A stretch of 64,000 nt of DNA from Lichina pygmaea (lineage: Eukaryota > Ascomycota > Lichinomycetes > Lichinales > Lichinaceae): NCBI GenBank assembly GCA_963422465.1, contig OY730170.1:3448379-3512378 (forward strand), in the 5' to 3' direction. The notes below the pieces were generated by a model. It was given only the letters and a program-made list of their open reading frames with translations. It searched no databases and was not told the DNA's origin. The position numbers and the translations under genes were made by a program. Below, piece after piece: positions 10,950 through 23,393 of this stretch (positions are counted from its first letter, which is position 1; the number at the start of each line of letters is the position of its first letter).

Positions 10950-13900
10950 ATGGAAGCTGATTGGGATGAGGTCCGTCTTGCTGGAGCTGTGCTTCGCGAA
11001 GATCGCTTGCTGACGGCGGAGCACGCGAAGGTCGCCCGGACCGCCTTTCCACCCCCAGGCATCCATGCGCTTCACACCGCGGTGACTACGCTCGCTTTCG
11101 ACAACCTCCAGGAGCTCCTGTGGACCGGAAATGAATTCGTAAGGGACCCTCGAGTCACCGACGAAGCTATCACCAGAAGAGAACGCGCAACGGCTAACCC
11201 TCGTGCGCACAGGGCCGAGTCACGTCGTTCTACGGCGCCGAGCTCATCAAATACACTTCGTTTCGAGCGCACTCCTCCGGCGAAGGTCCCGTCAAGCAGC
11301 TTCTGCTCCATGAAAAGGGCGTCATCTCGCTCGCGCCCGGGAGCGTCCACCTGGCCCTCCGGAGGGGCCTGGCGCAATGGCACGTCACGTACGTCTTCTG
11401 GAGCGCCGTGTCCCAGATGGTCCAAATCGTCCGATGCGCCAAGGTTCAGAGGAGCTCACATTACGTCGTAGGCACGAGAGCGTGAGAGATGTCCAATGCA
11501 TGAGCTATACGGCGAAAGGTCCCTCCGAGATCCTCGTGGCCGGCTTACAGCCTTGGATGATGACTATCGACGTCGAAAAGGGCGTGGTGACGAAAGAGGT
11601 GCGCTGTCAACGATAGACATCGGGCTATCTCGGTGCTGCCGCTCATCGTGGCAGGTAGATACCAACCGACACGAGCTATACCATGATGAAGCGCAGTCGG
11701 TATATATGCGCCGCCACCAACACAGGATCCGTCGACATGCTTGACCCCAGCACTTTTGTCGTCCTCAAGACCTGGAGGGCCCACGCCGCTGGAATCAACG
11801 ACATGGACGCTCAGAACAACTTCCTGGTCACATGCGGTTATTCACCCCGTCAGCAGCAAGGCTTCATGTTGGATCCGCTGGCGAACGCCTTTGATCTCAA
11901 GACCATGAAGCCTCTCCCGCCTATTCCCTTCCACGCCGGTGCCGCGTACGTCCGCATGCACCCGAGGATGTCGACCACGGGCATCGTCGCTTCTCAGACC
12001 GGCCAGATGCAGGTCGTGGACCTGATGAACCCGAACACCGTAAACCTCCGGCAGGCCGTCGTCTCTAGCTACCTGACCGGCCTCGAGTTGGCGCAATCCG
12101 GCGAAGCGCTGGCGCTGGCCGACGCAGACTGCTTCATTCACCTGTGGGCCTCACCTACGAAGGTTCGCTTCGCCGAGATCTCATCGCCCGTAGAATTTGG
12201 AGCCCTGCGCGCACAGCGGCCGACGGCGGCTATCGACTGGACGCATCATTCGTGGGTGCTCCACTCGTGACCAGTGGCGCGGCCGCCTCAATGGAAGCTC
12301 ACCACGAATTCTAGAGCGCTCAATTCCATCGGCATGCCCTACTATCGTGAGCGGCTTCTATCGGCGTGGCCGAGCCATCTCATCAGCGACATTGGCGCGC
12401 CGCCTCTCAAGATCGACCCGGATATCCTGGCCACGATGGCACCGACGGACTTTGGCGGCTACGCGCCAAACCCAAGGAAGGTCTTGCGAAACCAGGCCAT
12501 CAACACTCGAGAGACGCAGAAGTCCAGTGGCCCCGTCATGGCTCCCAAGTTCCTCAGCGAAAAAGCCCGAGATAGGTCCAGCGGCGAACGCGTGGGGCGC
12601 CGAGCGAGCGACGCCGTGGAGGCTCTGAGTGCCATGGGCATCGGCAGCGGACTGAAAGCCGAGGTGCCTGCAATGTATCGTAACGTGGAGATCAAATACA
12701 GCAAGTTCGGGGTCGAGGACTTTGACTTTGAGTACGCCCACCCAAAAGGTGAAGCATGTCGTCGTACGTCTTCTAGTCGCTGACCTTGGGGCCGTAGATT
12801 CTACAACCGGACGAAATTCTCCGGGCTCGAGACGCATATCGCCAACTCGTACGCCAACTCGCTGCTCCAGCTATACAGATTCACACCGCTGCTGCGGAAC
12901 CTGGCCATGCAGCACGCATCGACCAGCTGCCTCTCCGAGACGTGTCTCCTGTGCGAGCTGGGCTTTCTCTTCGACATGCTGGAGTCGGCGAGCGGGCAGA
13001 ATTGCCAGGCCACGAATTTCCTCAAGACGTTCAGCCACATGCCCCAAGGTGATTCGCGTGGATTCGAGAGCTGGGTAAGAGCAGTGGCTTATTCAGATGC
13101 GTCTAGCTGCTGCCCTCGGCTTGGTCGAAGATGAGCTGTTCAGCAACTCCCTCAGCGCGGTCGTTCAGGTCATGAATCGCTTTTTCCTGGAGCGAATGTC
13201 GTCGGACTACAAACAGATCTTGCCTCAGTCCACCACGTTTGAGAATGTGAGCTCTAGTCCGTCCTTGTTGCGTCTTGTCCTTGCTAAGCTACGCAGACCA
13301 TCGCCACTGCGGGCGTCAACGGCATTCGATGTGTCCATTGTCACTCGGAAACCGGACGGCCCGGAGGAGCTTTTGTCAACGACCTGATGTATCCGGTGAC
13401 GGTACGTGGTCATGCCGTCGCTGGAGAGCCTCTACTCCTCTAGCGAACGTGTATTTGATCTGACACGCGAGAAGCAACCACTGCAAGGTCCCTTGCGCGG
13501 TCACCTGCGCTCCTTCTCGCAGGTCCTCAAGGCCAGCATCGAGCGGCAGGAGCAGACCCGTGGCTGGTGCGACCGATGTCGGCGTTACCAGTCGCTAGCG
13601 ACGCGGAAGACCGTCCAGAGCGTGCCGGATGTTCTGCTGCTGAATGCGGCCGTACACAGAGCTGAGGCTGCTCAGTACTGGGCGGCGCCCGGTTGGCTGC
13701 CGGACGAGATTGGGCTGTCCGTCGAGGGTGGCCAACTATTGTGCTACGAAGGGGATGATCTCAAGATGCGGCTTGAACGGGAACACGATGAGACAGTGGT
13801 ATACGAGCTTGTCGGCGTGGTCGCTGAAATCGACAGCGGCGAACGACAGGCCTCTCACTTGGTTTCGTTGGTCAACGGTGAGTTCGTCATCTGTGTTCTC

Positions 13901-15308
13901 CATTGGCTTCGCTGCGGTGTGGGCGCTGGGCGCTGACCGGTCGCAGTTGCCATCTCGTCGCGCGAGCCACGGCAAGAGGGCCAGTGGCATCTTTTCAACG
14001 ACTTTTTGGTCAAGACGGTGTCCAAGGAGGAGGCTCTGCGATTCGTGCCATCTTGGAAATTACCGTCGATACTCGCCTTTCAGGTCAAGCGGGGCCGTCA
14101 CGTGGTCAATGACTCCTGGAAGGAGAGCCTCGACACGAGTTTGCTATATCATCAAGTCTCCACCAAGTGCGTCGTTGTTCGTTGTTGCAAAATTCAGGTC
14201 TTGATTGCATCTTTCTGACCTTGAGTGCCTTGCGTGCAGCCAATCACCGGACGTGACTCGAGCATATAGCCTACTGTCCCCTGAGACGGAGGCGCCGGGT
14301 GTCGCGACGCTCGTCGCCATCGATGCCGAGTTTGTCGCGTTGCAGCAGGAGGAAGTGGAGATCAAGGCGGACGGTTCGCGCGAGACGATCCGGCCGAGCC
14401 GTCTCGGTCTGGCCCGCGTGTCGGTGCTCCGGGGAAGCGGCGTCGACGAGGGAGTGCCGTTCATCGACGACTACATCGCCACGACGACCGAGCCCATCGT
14501 CGACCACCTCACGGCGTACTCGGGGATCCAACCCGGTGATCTCGACCCGGCCCTATCCACACACCACCTGGTCTCGTTGAAGGTCGCCTACAAGAAGCTG
14601 TGGCTGCTGCTGCATCTGGGGTGCATCTTCGTCGGGCACGGGCTGCCCAAGGATTTCCGGATCATCAACATCTACGTGCCGAGGACGCAGGTCGTCGACA
14701 CGGTCGAGCTGTACTTCATCCGGGCCCGACAGCGCAAGCTGTCGCTGCGCTTCCTCGCCTGGTACGTCCTGAGGGAGGACATCCAGTCCGACAGCCACGA
14801 CTCCATCGAGGATTCTCGCTCCGCCCTCAGGCTCTACAGGAAGTACCAGGAATTCCAGGACGCCGGTGTCTTTGTGAGGATCCTCGCAGACATTTACGCA
14901 AGGGGCAGGGAGCTACAGTTCAAGGTTCCGACTACCCAGGGGCAGCGCCAAGCACAGGGCCAGGGTCAAGGCCAGAGTCTGAGCTCCGGTCAGGCAGGGA
15001 CGGCGCCGGCTGGACAGGCAAGAGGGACAGCCGCATCAGGAACGGGAGCGGCACCGGGAGTGTCCAGTCGGCGAGGTGGTCTCGGCGAACGAACAAGTAC
15101 TTCTGCGAGCATTGGCAATGCTACTACTTCTGCCAGTGTCGGTGGGTCTGGATATACTACCGCTCTTCCTACCAGTCCAGCGCCTTCTCCTTTGAGAGGC
15201 TGTCTTCTTCAGGAACCCGCCAGTGCCAAAGCCGAAGGAGACCGAGAAGGGAGGGACACTCTTCTCGCCTCTCCTACCCTCGGTACCCCTCCTACCTTTT
15301 CCAGGTAA
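10950..15308 (+). CDS. PAN2: PAN2, deadenylase catalytic subunit
   Basis: Catalytic subunit of the PAN2-PAN3 poly(A) nuclease, which shortens mRNA tails in the cytoplasm. Eleven inferred exons: 10950-11138, 11213-11388, 11472-11598, 11659-12251, 12315-12731, 12798-13048, 13107-13246, 13297-13401, 13472-13877, 13947-14166 and 14240-15308. They total 3693 nt (1230 aa) in frame. Domain order is the family's: N-terminal WD40 propeller ([37 protein letters not shown]), linker, then a ubiquitin-hydrolase-like domain with Asn where active enzymes have Cys ([10 protein letters not shown]), hence inactive. Last comes a DEDD exonuclease with [14 protein letters not shown] and [11 protein letters not shown]. 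The last about 130 residues are a Q/G/S/T-rich tail. Introns are 50-83 bp. Exon 7-8 junctions were chosen by frame and family similarity and are the least certain. Confidence 0.94.
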
Positions 15309-17129
15309 CACTAATCTATGGTGTTCTATGATGCTGTACAATACTCTTCTCTCCCTTTCTCTCTCTCCCACTTCTTCCCTATTTGTATATTACACAGAGC
15401 CGTATCCCTCCTTCCCATTCTCTTCATCCTCCAATCTCACACGCTCCCTATTCTCTCCTCTCTCTCTCTCCCCCTTCATGCAACTAATCTTTTCCTTTCA
15501 ACTCCAACCAACTCTAGCCAGCCTACATCAGGTGTAGAGAGAATTGGAGATGAGGCACATCCAAGAACTATTTTTGCATAAATACCCTACAATCATAAGC
15601 TCTTTCCAGTTTGACAACTTGTTATTCAACCTGACAAGTTGTTTTCCTTGAAATCCTGGTCCTGGTCCCGGCGAGGACAAAGCTAGGTACTTGGGCACCT
15701 GGGCATTTAGTGGAGGTCAAGGAATTCAGCTTGGTTATCTCGATCTGCGACTCGACTGATGTATACTGTACATCTCACTCCTCACATGTCATGTTGAGTA
15801 CTTCTCTGTGGATGTCTGGTGTGGTGCTAAGGCAGCGTTGTAGAAGATCATCGTGCCTGACTAGCACTTGCTAATCAAAGTGGTTGTTATGGCCTAGCGA
15901 GTGGGCCGGTGACTGCTGCTTTGTTTGGGACCACTTCTTGACTACGTATTCCAACTAATGTCATGTTTTGTTCTGTGTTGACCACTCATTTATTCTGGGT
16001 GATTGGTCTGTACGTACGTACAAGTAATTAGTGTGTACTGTACTCCGTACAGCGTACGGAGTACAGAAGCTAGTGACGTCTGCACCGAGTTGTTGCGGCC
16101 CTACTCGTAGGCAGGCGCCAGGGGCTAGCCTGGCTTAGCCAGTAGCGTTAGTCAGCTAGATAAGGGGCATATAGCCCTCAAGTCGAGAGGGCCTCAATCG
16201 AGCAGGCTTCTCCCTCTTTCTTGATGGGCCGATGCCTTGTAGTTGTGCCGCAAATAATTATACGTAACGTACGTATTACTCCCTGTCTCTCTTGTTGTGC
16301 CTTGTACAGACAAGCAGCTTTCGACTGACTGGTCAACATTGCCAAGTACCAACTGGGGACTGGTTGGAGGCTTGTGAGCAGAAGTCTGGAAGCATATTGG
16401 GATGGCCTGTACTTCCGTACGTACGTAGATGATTGTACGAAATTTGTAGCACCCTACCACACAACATGCTACGTAACGTACTTACTACTTAATTTTATGA
16501 TGTCCGGTACCGACTGCTCCAGTACTTTTGCAGATTTCTGCTCTCAAGGCGTGAGCTTTGTCAATGATTCATCACTAATCACTATGTCAAAGTACTGAGT
16601 GCTCGACTACCCGTACCCAAGTCTCAGCCCCTTATTTTTGGGGGTTGGACTTAAGGGTTGTGTTACCACAACACCCCCCTGGGTGTTGGTAGAATGACAC
16701 CCATTTTAGCCCTCTCTTAGCATTGTTAGTGACACGCCTTGTACGCAGACACTGATATCAACTCTTATCCAACCTCAAGTCGTGAACTCCTGACAGTCTC
16801 TCGTGATTATAGGATTACTCTTGTCTATTCTAAGTAGAGTCATAAGTCGTGATGCCCAGTAGCTCTCTCACTCTTATGACACCCTTCCTACGTACGTACC
16901 ATTTACGATCTGAGAGCGACTCGAAAGCAAGGCGCGGCATCCCCCCGTGGTCCGACAGACTTTCTCGGCCCTCCTTCAGCGATCTCTTTGGCAGGCGTAC
17001 CCGCTCGCGGAGCAATAGTGCTGGGAGCGCTGGCACTAGCTTCACGGAGGCCCCCCGCCAAGGACTCAGATGTTTGGTCGGGACCCCGGGGGAGGTGACG
17101 GCTGGAAACCCAACAAAATACTATACGGT
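15309..17129. other. Intergenic region, no gene seen
   Basis: AT-richer DNA with a CT-rich 3' flank after PAN2 (15340-15480), several GTACGTAC palindromic runs (16010-16060, 16415-16430, 16888-16900) and no convincing coding frame. The open stretch at 16849-17331 has low complexity at its start and joins the LINE stub below. Confidence 0.5.
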
Positions 17130-17560
17130 ATCGATCGAAGATGAAAGGAAGCATCCTTACGCAGGTTTGTACAGGCAAGATTGCTGTAGGCTGGCAGCCT
17201 TCCTTTCCAAGTGGCGGGTCCCCGGCTCCGCCACGCCGGAGCTTGCAGCTGTGGCTGGCAGTGGAAGACAGCCAAACATGTGTTTTTGGACTGCCCCAGC
17301 CTTGCTCGGGCACGGAGAAGTCTGGGTTTAGCAGCTTCTACTACTGACTACCAGGTTTTGACATGACGACCGCGGCCCGCCGCCGCCCTGACATGGGTTT
17401 TTTCCGGCAGTTCTCCTGATGTCACGAGCAGCTGGAAGGTGGCTTCTCGCCAGCCCCCATCCCATGTTCTACAGTTCCTTGACGTGATAGTACTGGCTAG
17501 GCGGTACAGAGGAAAGGAGTTCACCTCAGCAGGTCTAGCGGTGTCCTTGCCTTAACTCTC
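17130..17560 (+). mobile_element. LINE stub (LINE3 family), 3' end of ORF2
   Basis: Coding traces include SILTQV, LAAFLSKWRVPGSATPE and, further on, a stretch parallel to 56693-57151 on the other strand (ACTACTGACTACCAGGT, GAGCAGCTGGAAG). It is the post-RT C-terminal segment of a LINE distinct from LINE1/LINE2. It is 5'-truncated with several frameshifts, a dead copy. Its exact ends are uncertain. Confidence 0.7.
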
Positions 17561-17882
17561 ATAGTTGACCTAGCATGGTCTAGATCTCTAGTGCTAGAGT
17601 GGAGTAGGAATACCGATACCAATACCAACCACCTGAAGGCTGAAGCCAATAGGACCATTCAAGCGATGTGATTGACTTTGTTTCTATGCAGATAAATGCA
17701 TTGGCTGAGCAACTAGCACTATATAGACATGCCAACAGCGGCAAGGTAAGCAAGTAGTGATGGAACTATATAGTGAAAGAAAAAGAGTGAATGATACACA
17801 CTGGAGATACGGAAGGAAGAGATTGATACGACCAGCCAAACAATCAACCAAACGGCAAACCAAACAACCAACCAATCACACA
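17561..17882. other. 3' flank of TCO89-like gene
   Basis: No coding potential seen. Contains a CCAA/CAACC-rich run at 17832-17878 just beyond the stop of the minus-strand gene, probably its 3' UTR. Confidence 0.4.
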
Positions 17883-20216
17883 TCAGTCCCCGGCCCCGGC
17901 ACCGTCCATCCTCTCCCACATCCTCCTTTTGATCTGTTCGATCCTGTCCAGTTCGCCGCTATCCCGAACCTCGTCATCGTCCCCGTGCTGCTCCTCTGCG
18001 TCGGCGTCTCCCCCAACACCCATCATATCCTCGCCGGCCCGGCTCGGGGGACCCATCGATCCTTCCTCGACATCCCCATGGTGAAGATAGTCGCCTGCGT
18101 CGCTGGCACCGTCGACGTCGACCGCTCGATTTCCGCCCTTGTCCCGGGACAGACGAACGTGGGACCGCTCTGGTCGCCGGTGACGATAATTCTCCTTCTC
18201 GTCGAAGTCCCGCGGGTCACTGTCTCCGCCGTGCTCATAGTATGATCGAGGCTTCGAGGAAAAACCCTCGCCCGGAGGATAGTCGGTCGACTGCGTACGG
18301 AACCGGGCTGGGCGAGGGTCGTGGCTGCTTTGGCCGGATCGAGAGTCTGGAGTCGAATGCTGAATGGCACCAGCGCCGCTGCCACCGCTGCCGCCGCGAA
18401 CACTGCGTACGCTGCGGATGCTTCCGCCCCCGCCTCGACGTGAAGGTCTGCCGTCGCTGGGACCGGCGTGGTGAGAGTTACCAGCGGACCCCGGGTGGTG
18501 ATGCTCCCCACCCCTTCCGTCGAACATGAAAGTGACAGCCCTCGGAGTGCCTGGGTTCGAACCAACACCGGAACCAGGACCACTGCTGGTGCTCCGTCCA
18601 CCAAGCTCGACGCCACGCATCCTGCTCAGCCGTCTGATAGAGTCTAAAAGCGGGTTCTGGAACCGTCGTAGGACATTGTACTCGACCTCGGCCCGATCGA
18701 ACTGCTTCTGCACCCGCGGATCGCGGCCGTCACCGCCGAAGCCCGCGCCCACCAGCCCACCTGTACCGCCCGCTGCGTTGCCACCGATACCAAAGCCGCA
18801 CTCTCCTGGCATCAGCTGCTGCGGCTCGACATTCGAGCTCGCGCGTTGAAGCCATAATTTCTGCTGGATCCGAGACGGCTGCGTCGGAAGATTCTGCGGT
18901 CGAAGACTACCACTTGAACCGTCCGAGTCCGGGGATCCGCGAGCTGGCAGCAGAAGATTACCCGTCGATCTGCGGCGCCGCACGTGATCTCCGTCGTCAT
19001 CGTCTCGGTCACGGTCGCAGGAGCCGGCCGCGATCCCGATGCTCCTCCTCCCCATACCAGAGTAAGGGCGTCGAAGGGGAGACATGGAGCCGGCGTCATC
19101 GTCACCGGCACCAGGTGTACCTTCGTGGCTTCCAATGATGAACCGAGAGACGACCTTGTCTCGGCCAGGCGTGCCGGGTGCCGTGGATGTCTGGCTGCGG
19201 CTCGAGCCGCGCGGGCTGTTCAAGGCAGGCGCAAAAGTGGCCGAGACGGCACTTATCTGAGGAGGTGCATTATGCGGCGGATGGCGCCCTAGCAGACGAG
19301 ACGTTATCGTTGCTTGAGGGGTGCTGATGGGTTGAGGACGACCCTGGCTCGGACTGGGATGCATCGGCGCTGAGACTGTCCGGAGTCTCGGCGGCGAAAG
19401 TCTGCCCCGAGCGTGGGGAGACGGCGTTTCTGGCAACGACGGCGATCGCGAGGGCTGAGCGCGTAGGTCATCGACAGGCGGATCGCCTCCTGCAGTGTGG
19501 TCTTGCTCTTCGTCTGAAAGTGACACGGGAGATGCCCTCCTCGCCTCCCCTGATCGGGGTTTCGAGGGAGATTCCGAGTTGCTGATCTCGGTCCAATCCG
19601 CGTCTGGACCCTCGGTATCCAGATCGAAATGCACCGCCGAGTGTTTCTTGCCCTTCTTTTGTGGGCTCTGGTCGGTAGCATGTGCGCGAGACTCGGACTT
19701 GAGAGCTTTCTTGGCGGCTTGTTTTGGTTCGACGGCCTTGACAGACAGCCTGGACAAATCCCTCCTCATAGATACGGTAGACGTGTTTTTCTTCAGCGAG
19801 ACGGTGGACCCATTGCGTGCCAACGACAATGCTGACCCTGTTCGTTTGGATGTCGTCGCCTTCAAGCGCGGACTGCTGGGCGGGGTGTGCGAATGCGAAT
19901 GCGAGCGACGGCGATCTCTAGTCGACGCTACGGTCTCGGCAGCAGACCCCTGGTGAGCCTTTGCCAGCCGATTGACACTCTTGCCATATGAGGACGTCCT
20001 GCCGTAATATGCCCGATCGTGGCCGACCGCATGCATGCGGGGATGTGACTTCTGTGCTGGACTCTTTCCAGGTGCATGTGGCACTGACGTTGTCGAAGTC
20101 GACAAAGCTGTGGGATGACCATTGTGCTTCTCCTCCAACGATGCCGACAAGGACGAGTTGCTTATCGACCCTGACGATGGACGTTGGGTCTGTGCTGACA
20201 CCGTCTGCGACGGCAT
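17883..20216 (-). CDS. TCO89: TORC1 subunit TCO89-domain protein
   Basis: A single exon of 777 aa, largely disordered and rich in S, R, G and P. Segments that match my knowledge of fungal TCO89 proteins are a conserved SSYGKSVNRLAKAHQG block near residue 75, serine-rich SLARNGSTVSLKKNTSTVS repeats, an acidic VHFDLDTEGPDADWTE motif near 200, SRFIIGSHEGTPGAGDDD, and a conserved stretch QKLWLQRASSNVEPQQ followed by KQFDRAEVEYNVLRRFQN and PLLDSIRRLSR. In yeast Tco89 is a TORC1 subunit at the vacuole membrane that links nutrient signals to growth. The assignment is by family pattern. The start at 20216 is the first ATG of the frame, and no intron is needed. Divergent with the GH47 locus, sharing the 20217-20884 interval. 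Confidence 0.72.
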   Translation of the reverse strand: MPSQTVSAQTQRPSSGSISNSSLSASLEEKHNGHPTALSTSTTSVPHAPGKSPAQKSHPRMHAVGHDRAYYGRTSSYGKSVNRLAKAHQGSAAETVASTRDRRRSHSHSHTPPSSPRLKATTSKRTGSALSLARNGSTVSLKKNTSTVSMRRDLSRLSVKAVEPKQAAKKALKSESRAHATDQSPQKKGKKHSAVHFDLDTEGPDADWTEISNSESPSKPRSGEARRASPVSLSDEEQDHTAGGDPPVDDLRAQPSRSPSLPETPSPHARGRLSPPRLRTVSAPMHPSPSQGRPQPISTPQATITSRLLGRHPPHNAPPQISAVSATFAPALNSPRGSSRSQTSTAPGTPGRDKVVSRFIIGSHEGTPGAGDDDAGSMSPLRRPYSGMGRRSIGIAAGSCDRDRDDDDGDHVRRRRSTGNLLLPARGSPDSDGSSGSLRPQNLPTQPSRIQQKLWLQRASSNVEPQQLMPGECGFGIGGNAAGGTGGLVGAGFGGDGRDPRVQKQFDRAEVEYNVLRRFQNPLLDSIRRLSRMRGVELGGRSTSSGPGSGVGSNPGTPRAVTFMFDGRGGEHHHPGSAGNSHHAGPSDGRPSRRGGGGSIRSVRSVRGGSGGSGAGAIQHSTPDSRSGQSSHDPRPARFRTQSTDYPPGEGFSSKPRSYYEHGGDSDPRDFDEKENYRHRRPERSHVRLSRDKGGNRAVDVDGASDAGDYLHHGDVEEGSMGPPSRAGEDMMGVGGDADAEEQHGDDDEVRDSGELDRIEQIKRRMWERMDGAGAGD

Positions 20217-20884
20217 GGCGCTTGCGGGGCACTGCGTCGACGACGATGCCTGACCGACTGGACCAACCAGCAGGACGCAGAGCGCTCGGACTCAGCAGTT
20301 CTGCCAATCAACAGAGAATGCCAGATGATTATCTGACCGTCACAGGGGTATGTCGCACCACAAGTACGCCGTTGCTGTGGTAGAAGATGCTCAATGGACT
20401 ACTCCCAGGCTTGCAGCATCGAGTCGACATTGGTTGACGAACCGCCAGTACCGAGGTACCACAGGCAACTACCGAAGACTTCATGACGGCGGCTAATCCT
20501 AACGTCGGCACGGGATTACTTTGACCCGAATATCATACGAGTACGAATAAGCGCTGGCTTGCCAGTACTCGTACGCAGACGATCGGTCTTGACGAATGGA
20601 GACGATCTGTTCTGGCCACGGTGAGCCACGTCCAACAGCCCTGATTTGCGATAGCTCTATTCAATCAGGCAGCGCTCCCATGATCTATGGGATATTAGAC
20701 GCTTTGAGAAGGAGTGCCAGGGTAGCGGCTCCTTCGAATAGCAGAGCATGATGACTATCAGCTCGTCTGAAAGAGCTTTGAGGAACTACCATCTTCGATC
20801 ATTACCGGTACAGCCTCGCCTCTGGATTTTTGATCTTGAGTTGTTTCAAGGATTGCTGAGACCTATTTTGAATTGGTGAGCTGT
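20217..20884. promoter_or_regulatory. Divergent intergenic region between TCO89 and the GH47 pseudogene
   Basis: Separates two divergently oriented genes and must hold the promoter of TCO89. No specific motif recognised. Confidence 0.4.
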
Positions 20885-23247
20885 ATGTCAATTGTGAGGC
20901 ATCATTCAATCCACTGGAGGGACATCACCTACGGACAATACTGTCATGAGGTGCTGAAAGTTCCCCGGAACCGCCCAAAACCAGTTCCTTTGTACCTCGT
21001 ACATTATAACCTGCAGGCACGAACCTCATTTACTAGCAGAGTAATAGCCACCCAGGTTCCCCTGGAGGGAGCAACGTCTCCATGCTGGAACGCGCTAAAG
21101 CGAGGGGCGCTTTCATCTCAAGCATTGCTGTCAAAGTTCTCTACCAGCGATGTTGCCGAGAGGACTTCTACTTTCTGGCTTCACAAGGCTGTCGATATCG
21201 CATTCGAGGTTATCACCATCGTGCCATCTCGGCAGAGGCGCTGGTGCTTTCTGGTCCTTGCAATTGCCATCAGTGGACTTTTATATCATCTCATCCGGTT
21301 GCAATGCTGGTACATCCTTTCTGGAAACGCTGGCTTACATCAACCGGCTACTACCAGGATGATGCCTCCTTCGACTTCCAGAACTGGACGTGCAACCGAC
21401 TGGGCAAACCGCGAGCAGCATTACCCTGTGGTCTCAATGATTCCCTTGCCGACAGACCAACAAAAGGCCATACCCAGGACAAAACGAGTTTTTGGTAAAG
21501 GACAAGAGGACGCCAAGGCCAAGACTAATCGCGAAGAGAGGCGCCAGACCGTGAAAAAGGCATTTCAACACGCCTGGTCGGGCTACAAGCGGCATGCATG
21601 ACTCAAGGATGAGATTGCTGCTATCACGGGCGGGTATAGGGGTACCTTTGGAGGCTGGGCGGCTACGCTCGTAGACGCATTGGACACCCTTTGGATTATG
21701 GGTCTGCATGGAGAGTTTGAAGCAGCCATTCGGGCATTGGAAACAATCCATCTCGCTTACACTGCAGATACGCAATTGAACTTGTTCGAGACCACCATCC
21801 GATACTTGGGAGGCCTCCTCGGCGCCTACGACGTCAGCGATGCGAAATATGCAGTCCTTTTGGAGAAAGCCAGGCAACCAGGGGACATGCTCTACGCCGC
21901 CTTTGATACTGCCAATCGCATGCCCGTGACCCGCTGGAACCCGCAGCTGGCCGCACAAGGAAATGCGCGAGAGCCTGCGGAGACTGTCTTGGTCTCGGAG
22001 CTGACCTCGCTGTCACTGGAGTTCACGCGGCTGTCTCAGCACACCAACGACGACAAGTACTGTGACGCGATCCAACGGATTTCGAACGAGCTAGAAAGAG
22101 CCCAAGGCTTGACACGACTGCCGGGAATGTGGCCAATCGCCGGGATTGCTCAGAATATGCCCTTCTCAAATGACAAACATTTTATATTCGGCGGGATGCC
22201 GGACTCGCTATACGAGTACTTGCTCAAGGTCGGTCGTTGGAAACTGCCGACGTGTCACTGTCTCACACAACGGAGGAGTACCTGCCTCTTGGTGGCTCGG
22301 TACCTCAATTCAAGCTTCTGTACGAAGGATTGTTGCAAGCTATAAAGAAGCATCTCGTTTTCCGCCCAATGACCACAGATGACAGTGATATCCTCTTCAC
22401 CGGCACCGCGCGAACGAGCGAGCTCGAACAGGTGCACCTTGACCTGGAGGTTCAGCATCTGGGATGCTTCGCTGGCGGTATGGTTGGCGTGGGAGCGAAG
22501 ATATTCGACGCTCCGGACCATCTTGCAGTTGCCCGGAAACTGGTTAACGGCTACATCTGGGCATACGAGTACATGCCAACTAGCATCATGCCAGAGATCT
22601 TCCACACTGTGTCATGTGGTGACCCTTGTCGCTGGGACGTCCAGAATTGGTACTCTGCCGTTGCCAAGACAATGAAGGCTGCGGATCGGAGCCATTCACA
22701 ACCGGAACAAGAGCGTCTACAGATCAAGATTCAAGGAGACCGGCTGAATCCAGGCATCACCGCACTTGATGACCAGACCTATAAATTGAGGTGCAGTTGA
22801 CCTCGTCGTCTCATGGGACACTGGATTTTGCTGACACCACACCCCACAGCCCGGAGGCCATGGAGCCAGTCTTTGTACTGTATCGCGTCACCGGTGACAC
22901 TACGCTCCTCGAAAAAGCATGGGTCATGTTCGAGGCCATACAACAGCACACGAAAATTGCCTTTGAAACGCGGCTCTGGATGATGTCACGGTGACCAACC
23001 CGCCGAATTCGAACCGGATGGAGAGTTTCTGGCTTGCAGAGACGCTGAAGTATTTCTATCTCATATTCAGCGATCCGAATGTCATCAGCCTGAACGATTC
23101 TGTTCTGTAAGCGCAAGTGACTTTTCATGATGTTTCATAATGTTTCATGATTCCAGACGGGAGAAAAGCGTGGTAGGCTGGGTGCATTGTGTGCTGATTT
23201 GGCGTTTCAGGAATACCGAGGAGCACCCTTTGAAGAGACCAACATGA
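20885..23247 (+). pseudogene. GH47 class I alpha-1,2-mannosidase, broken
   Basis: Family enzymes trim mannose from N-glycans in the ER/Golgi as type II membrane proteins. Visible parts: a membrane segment (CFLVLAIAISGLLYHLIRL), then GGWAATLVDALDTLWIMGL, FETTIRYLGGLLGAYD, SLSLEFTRLSQ, LPGMWP, HLDLEVQHLGCFAGGM, AMEPVFVLYRVTGD and a final exon NTEEHPLKRPT containing the calcium-site Thr. Inferred introns: 22229-22275, 22791-22849 and 23107-23210. An in-frame TGA at 21599-21601 stands where the family has Trp (HAW), and one base is missing near 22966 ahead of [13 protein letters not shown]. Upstream of the membrane segment the true start is unclear. With two lesions in conserved sequence I call it a pseudogene; a sequencing error could explain one of them. 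Confidence 0.82.
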
Positions 23248-23393
23248 TTGTATCTCAGGATTCATTTTCTGTAGGCTGATTCGTGATATTCCATGCGGAG
23301 AGAGAAAGATAGAGCATTTGTATCTACAAGCTCTTTCCCACCTGGTCCCTTAGTCCTCCACGCCCAAACTAACGCCTGTTATCTTGGGACAGT
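23248..23393. other. Spacer ending in LINE2 target-site duplication
   Basis: Short 3' flank of the GH47 locus. Its last 13 bases, atcttgggacagt (23381-23393), are repeated exactly at 52701-52713 and bracket the whole nested transposon block. Confidence 0.85.

Noticed and set aside
13247-13296. 50-bp interval in PAN2 as a frameshift
   Set aside because: GT-AG ends and restored frame and similarity make a very short intron more likely.
16849-17331. 160-codon plus-strand frame as a gene
   Set aside because: Its second half is the LINE3 stub and the first half is low complexity; a chance fusion.
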